Below, piece after piece: positions 58,239 to 64,000 of a stretch of 64,000 bases of DNA (positions are counted from its first letter, which is position 1; each line of letters starts with the position of its first letter). Made by a program: the position numbers and the translations under genes. Source of the stretch: Chloranthus sessilifolius. Taxonomy: Eukaryota > Streptophyta > Magnoliopsida > Chloranthales > Chloranthaceae. A model generated the notes under the pieces. It made no database searches. It was not told the DNA's origin and was given only the letters and a program-made list of their open reading frames with translations. The stretch lies in assembly GCA_021018995.1 (NCBI GenBank), contig CM037590.1, forward strand, positions 45,696,287-45,760,286, given 5' to 3'.

Positions 58239-61025
58239 ATGACAAAGTCACTAAAGGCCTTTGGGAAGTGTATTGGGGTGAGTGTAAGGAAATTTTACAT
58301 GCGTTGCAGCGAAGAGATGAAGAGGATACTAGATGAATCGATTTTCAGTTAGTTATTTAGGATATCGGAGAAATTAGTGTTTACTGGAGACTTGATTAAC
58401 ACAATTTTGAGCTTTTGAGTTCAAAATAACGTTTTCAAGGTCAAGAACACGACCGTAGTTCTGTAGGAGATAAACTTAGCATTGATTTTAGGTTTGAACA
58501 TGTTGCTGGAGCTTGAGTCTGAGCCTCTGCCTGTGCCAGTGGCGGAGCAAGAAACAATTCGATACAAATTCTTTCGGGGGCTGCCATCTAAAGGGGCTAT
58601 TATTAAAGAAATTGTGAAAAGTACTCACCTTTCCAATGATGAATTTTTAAAATTATCGTTAATATTTCTCGTCTTCTCGTTTTTACTTTCGGATACATAC
58701 CGGGAAGTGGATAGTCAGCACTAGGACTTAATCAATAACCTCGAAAAGTTCAACGAGTTCTTATGGGGCCTGACAGTATACAAGAATTTAGTTGAGTGCA
58801 TATCGAAGGCGATAGTCAGAAGGAAAGCTGCGAAAACGTCTGCAAAGGGTCAATATAACATCTACGGGTGCACTATAGCCCTAGGCATTGGAGCACTTCC
58901 CAGGAGTCGCCCCCTCTCATACACTGCTGAAAAATTCATTTCTGAGGCTGGTGAAATGGGAAGCCCAGAAATTCAGTCGGAATCCAAATTATTTCCGAGA
59001 GAAATTTCTTAAATCTCAAATCATCATAGAACTCGATGTTGCGAAACATGAGTTACAGTATAGATCAGTTCGTTTCTTCTACATAGAAAGAGAGATGGCA
59101 AGGGAACGTGAAAGAGAAAACTTGACTGAAGAAATGAAACATCAATACGATGTCCCAGCTTACATGACACGTCTAGAAAAAAAGATACCAAGAGCCTCAT
59201 GATGATGTCGATGAGGATAATGAGGATGACGATGACGATAGTGACGATAATGATGAGTACGAGGTCGTTATGAGTCAACAGCTGAAATCAAAGGGCAAGC
59301 AACCGAAAAGTAGTCAGACCCGAATGTGTCAAAGGTACTAAATCCGTTACTTAAATCCATATTTCAGCTTTAAAAATCACAATTAACTGTTCGAAATAGG
59401 TGTTGGTAACCTTATATAGCTGTCCGACAATATAGGACATTAACTGCTATCATAAGATAGTGATCCATTAACTTACTGTTATTTTGATAGTTGTCCACTA
59501 TACTAAGATAGCGGTACGCTAACTTAAGATAGCGACCGCTATTTTAAGATAGCGGTAAGTTAGTGAACCTCTAAGATACTTATAAATATTCACTTTTTAT
59601 TTAGACCTAAAATTTTTATGTCTTTTTTTGACTGATGTAGGATGATATTTTCTCTTTCGTTCTCTTTGACGCTTTTGTTTCTCCACAACCTCTTTCCCCT
59701 GAACCCCCTGCACCCCAACACCCTGCCACTCAACCCCCTGCTCCCCAACACCTTGCCCCTCAACCACCTGCACCAGAAACTTCTGCCCCTGCACCCAAAA
59801 CTTTTGCCTCTTAACCCTCTGCCTCCCAATCCCCTGCCTCGCAACCTCCAGTCGAGGAATTGGATGCAGTGGTAGATGCTCCACTGACCCAGCCTTCCCG
59901 CGAGTCGCAGCCGACATCACTAAAATCGTTATTAATAAAACTATCTACATCAAAGAATAAGGTCAACGGACAAGGGAAGGCTATCGGATATGACCTGCGA
60001 GCGAGGAAGAAGAGGAAGACGTCGATGCCGACTAGTAAAGTCTGTATTAAATGACCAAGAGTCATCATTGACGAGGTTGAGTTGCAGTCCATGGAGCATT
60101 AATTCATGCTCAGTATGTGGAACTGGCCTGCGGTTGACGATACTATGATCGTCAATACTGTTTTGGGTGTTGACATCACCATTGTGAATTTAAGGGTCCT
60201 TCGAGGATGGTTGTGGCTTGGCAATGAAATCATCATAGCGTGCTTCAAGGTCCTTGAGAATAAGAACGACTTTTTATTCCCTACAGAGACAGACAAGAGC
60301 TGGTTCACTTTGGCCACGGCCTCGGTAACTTTTCGAATCTATATTCTTTGCTTTATTTAACTGTCTTTTTTATTTATTTACATCATTCACAAATTTCAGT
60401 TCATGACTTATTGTAATGACCAATTACATACCCTTATTAAGGTGGACGAAGAAAAATTTCGTAAATTTTTCAGTGTTGAAAATTTGGGAGCACTCAGCGA
60501 CATCGAGAAGTGGCAGACCTACTGTGATAAGGGGCGGGTTCGTCACTATTGCAAGCCACTTCAGGCACAACTTACTAGTGCGACGTGCGGTATTCATACG
60601 GTTGATTGTGGAACAGTAAGTTCTTTTTTAAATCATGTTAAAATTATTATTTTTAATTGAAAACTCAATTGATTAGGTATCCGTTACATATAGATTTATT
60701 TTCAGATGCATAGTCAAAAGCATCACCATTGGGCTTTGGCTATAGTCTCCATAGCAGATAACGTTGTCAAGCTGATAGACCAGACCTACAATGTTCAAAG
60801 AAGTTCGATGCACACAAAGAATGTCTTTTGTATCATCTGTCGCGCCTTCTTCACGCTGTCGGTCTGAGGTCTGCTCTCGATCAACCATGGAGTGTAACGG
60901 TTATGGATAATGGCGATCTTCCGTGCCAATACAACGATTGAGACTGCTGTATTTTTGTAGTGAAGTAGATCGAATACTTCTCAGAAAGGCGTATTATCGA
61001 TTTCAAGGTGGAAGACATGCAATAA
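58239..61025 (+). pseudogene. Ulp1-like (C48) cysteine protease gene of a MULE, decayed
   Basis: Ulp1-type proteases cleave SUMO-like proteins; copies occur in Kaonashi-type MULEs. In order: an N-terminal part (58239-58350), a region like the plant DUF1985 segment (FNEFLWGLTVYKNLVECIS..YNIYGC, 58740-58880) with a frameshift afterwards, an acidic part, a Pro/Gln-rich linker (59690-59850), then the protease domain in three exons (about 60106-60324, 60401-60609, 60706-61025). HHWALAIVSI carries the catalytic His and LIDQTY the Asp; PCQYND-stop-DCCIFVV carries Gln and Cys. Stops occur inside that motif, in the linker and at several other points, so no active product is expected. It converges on the transposase gene. 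Confidence 0.7.
59440..59565. repeat. AAGATAGCGG inverted-word cluster, copy 2
   Basis: It includes TAAGATAGCGGTACGCTAAC, TTAAGATAGCGACCGCTATT and TTAAGATAGCGG. It lies between coding segments of the Ulp1-like gene, so presumably in an intron. Confidence 0.75.
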
Positions 61026-61204
61026 ATTGGAGCCAAAATAGGACATTCATTGTCCACGTCCGGCTCTTAAATTTTTTGGCCTTTTTTTCTTCACTCTATA
61101 TATTTTTGTATATTTTGTAAAAATTAATAATTGTATACTTTACATCATTTAATACATTTTTTTTCTGTGTACACTTTCGATTTTTGCATTTTCTTTTTCA
61201 TAAG

Positions 61205-61325
61205 ATTTAAGTTAGTGGTCCGCTATCATAACATAGTGGCCCACTATTTTAGGATAGCGGTCTGCTAACTTGAGATAACGGCCCACTATCTTATGATAGG
61301 GGGCCGCTATCTTAAGTTAGCAGTC
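61205..61325. repeat. AAGATAGCGG inverted-word cluster, copy 3
   Basis: AAGTTAGTGGTCCGCTATC, TTTTAGGATAGCGG and GGGCCGCTATCTTAAGTTAG lie exactly in the gap between the convergent Ulp1-like and transposase genes. Confidence 0.75.
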
Positions 61326-61376
61326 CTCTCGCGTAATATCTTATGCCTACAATTAAAATCATTATTCAATTTCATT

Positions 61377-63996
61377 TCATATTGTAACAAATTTACACGA
61401 GCAACGATTATGTCCGTATTGGTTATAATTTTTACACTGTAGCGGTCAAACTTCGCTTTTGGATCTAATCCTCCTTTTCTTCTGGTGATCGATTTGACAT
61501 ATCTTGTGTGGAAGCAAAACTTCGATGTCATCCCTTAGAATGGTCCATTGGCATTTATCAACGGTTGAAACAAAGTATTCTTTGTAAGTTTCTCTAAACA
61601 AAGTACTGGTAAACCAGTGCTCACAAAATTGGGGGATATCTCTTTTCCTGTTTCAACACGATAGTGTAGCGATCACATGTGAACATGGTAATCCAAGGAT
61701 AGCTTAACGTCGACATATACACATTCATTTATCTAGATCAACCTTGTGAGTATATTCCCTCATTTCACTTGAAATATATTACGACCATAGGGAACAACAT
61801 TCTTTTGACCGGCCTACCCTGAATTTCGTATTATGTGTTCTTCCACCATCGATATCAATACGGATTTTATTTTATTTCCTTCCTCCTGACGTAAAAAATA
61901 GAATTTAGCTACCTTCGTGAAAATGGTTTCTGACATGGTTACGATCGGTTCCTCCTTAGCTATCTTCAACACACTATTAATACTTTCAGCTATATTCGTT
62001 GTCATCATATCATAACGCCTTGTAGGAAAATATGCGTGCATCCAAAAATGGTCTTCGATTTCTTTAATCCATGTTGTACATTTTAGGGGGATCATCTTTG
62101 ATTTTTCATAAAATTCGTTTAAATTTTGCCTCCGAGAATACACGAGTAGTAACCCAGAACAACGATCAGGAGATTGTATCCTTATATGTATAAAAAAGAT
62201 TCAAAGCTAGGTGTTGCATGCAGTAGCTTTGAAAGGCGTTAGGAAAAACTTTTTGTAAAACTTTCATCAAATGTCGGTCTGATATCAACACAAACTGCTC
62301 TTGAAAGTCTCGATTACGCGACTTCCTAATAGTTTAAGAAACCATGCTCAATGATCATCGTTCTCTTTGGGTATAACGTTGAACGTTATAGAAAATAAAT
62401 GTCCATTCCTGTCTATCCTCGTAGCTATTAACAATATTCCTTTGTATCGTCCGCGCAAATGTGTCCCATCTATAATAATTATCCTTCGCAAAGTATTACG
62501 AAAGCTCCTAATATAAGGTCCAAATGCCACAAAGAACCTTTGAAAGATATTATCAGACTCACGACACAATTTGGTCTGCACGTCTGGATTAACCAGTTGT
62601 AATTCGGCGACGTAGGACGATAGCATCTTAAATTGCTCCTTCTAGCTACCTCGAATGTCCTTCAACGTCATTTTTTTTCCTCTCCACGCTTTCCAGTAAC
62701 TTACTGTTATATCATATTTTTTTTAATATAAAAAATTACTGATTCAGGACACTTGTCAAAGCCTTTTAACAACTTATCCATCACGAAGGAAGTTATCCAC
62801 GATGTCGTATAATGGCGATGCCCATTTTTGAAAGTTTGCCTTCCACATATATGTTTCAGGCGAAAAGTCTTCACGGCAAAAGTGTCCACACCCATAAATT
62901 TTGATGCATGTATTCGCCAAACACATCATACTTCAACGCACCTCATTGTAACTCAAAGAGGACTGATTTTTATTGGTTTAATTTAAAAATTATTTGTCAT
63001 GACAAACTCTTTAAGGGCTTTCTGAAAGGATTTCTTATTTCTGAACGCCTGACCAACACTTAATGGTCCTTCTTCATATAGTTCCTCATCATCCGAATCC
63101 ATTTACTCACCTTCCGAGTCATTAAGATCATCATCTTCATCCACCAGAGGTTGATCAATTCCCCTATTAGTATCAACACGCAAAGTAAGCGAGGGTAGTG
63201 CTTCATTATTTTTAGGATCACTATTACCGTCATCGACTGAATAATCATTATGTTCTTAGGGTTGAGTCCATTGAGGTACGGTTGGTTGAGGTGCAATTGT
63301 TTAGTTTGCAGTTCGCCGAGGTGGGGAGGTTTGAGGTGCGATAGGATGCTGTGTTGTGGCATCGATTACAGTTGGCCCTGAAGCTATTGGTTCGAAAGGC
63401 CATTGGTATGGACTAAGGCCTCCCAAAAAGGTTTTCCATTGATTCCAATCGAATGTATTGTTTATCGATTCGAAGTTAAGTTGACATGTATTATGCATCG
63501 GATTCAGTTGAGGACGATATCTTTAATCTTTATCGTCTTCTCCCATTGAACTGTCTAAAAAGCGTTGCTCAAGTGGCCTACGGTATGGGCGAAATCTTAT
63601 GTTCATATTTCTATCATCGTCGACTATCATCAGTACAGCGATGTTCTCCTCTTTAAACCGTATTCCTTCATTTTCAATCGAATGTTCTTGTTCCACACCA
63701 TCATCATCTTCTAATCTAACGTTTTCCTCATATCGTTTATTATTCTCGTTTGTTTCCTGGAACGGTTTAAATGTTTTGAAAGACGATAAAATTTTTATGG
63801 TAGGAATGACCAATAATTTTTTAATATAAATATTTATCACACCTTTATCAATACGATATGCGCTGAATAGGTTCTTAAGATCAACGGAGTCCGACAGTTC
63901 GGCAAACACCAACTCATTCCCTATGCGCAAATAGACCGATAGTGTAATAGAATGCTCTTTTGGTCGTATCCTATTGACCTTGTATATATTTTGCAT
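61377..63996 (-). pseudogene. MuDR-type MULE transposase, decayed, runs to the window edge
   Basis: Read from the right edge: an N-terminal domain (from 63996), an acidic linker, the MuDR DNA-binding region (LKHICGRQTF, 62895-62707), then the MULE catalytic domain with IIDGTHLRGRYKGILLIATR (first Asp) and, after a one-base frameshift, ISDRHLMKVLQKVFPNAF (second Asp). NIAESINSVLKIAKEEPI follows, then FCEHWFTSTLFRETYKEY, a basic KKRRIRSKSEV segment and a CCHC zinc knuckle ending at 61380, where the second Cys reads Tyr. About eight in-frame stops lie in the first third, with the frame otherwise kept. The start codon may lie beyond the window. Confidence 0.8.
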
Positions 63997-64000
63997 AAAC

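Noticed and set aside
59590-59920. Gly/Arg- and Val/Gln-rich frames on the - strand
   Set aside because: Antisense shadows of the Pro/Gln-rich linker of the Ulp1-like gene.

Overview
This window is nuclear DNA from a flowering plant. The evidence is NAC transcription-factor exons with GT..AG introns, CT-rich 5' leaders, plant TE families (LTR, CACTA, MULE, hAT and MULE-type MITEs, LINE) and exons of plant gene families (diacylglycerol kinase, neprosin, LIKE-COV). I cannot name the species. Only one gene looks intact: a three-exon NAC gene on the + strand at 51452-53770.

Layout. (1) 1-21036 is a head-to-tail tandem array with a period of about 2.8-2.9 kb: seven full units and an eighth, partial one. 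Each full unit holds a broken three-exon NAC gene (+) with its TATA promoter, then an inverted fragment of another gene's promoter, 5' leader, start codon and first intron (-), then one CACTA-type terminus and a spacer. The eighth copy runs into a diverged NAC 3' end (to about 21640), which probably marks the ancestral locus. (2) 21.7-33.2 kb is LTR material: an LTR-like block, then two nested, related LTR-type elements, each with a 5-bp target duplication and packed with the palindrome TTGATCGATCAA. (3) 33.5-41.3 kb holds a possible CACTA end and, on the - strand, small exon fragments of three unrelated genes (LIKE-COV, neprosin, diacylglycerol kinase). (4) 41.6-43.5 kb is a Ty3-like 3' end with LTR. 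(5) 43.5-51.2 kb is a MITE graveyard with several clear 8- or 9-bp target duplications. (6) 51.2-53.8 kb is the intact NAC gene; its promoter resembles that of the array copies. (7) 53.8-57.2 kb holds repeats, including a hAT MITE. (8) 57.2-64 kb is a decayed MULE with a Ulp1-like protease gene (+) converging on a MuDR-type transposase gene (-) that runs off the right edge, interrupted by a solo-LTR-like insert.

The most unusual part is the array. A NAC promoter and gene fragment faces an inverted second promoter in each unit, so convergent transcription is possible, and a paralogous NAC gene with a similar promoter lies 30 kb away. A small-RNA role is inference only. Many differences between units are clustered one- and two-base losses, so consensus error in the assembly is a serious alternative to real decay.
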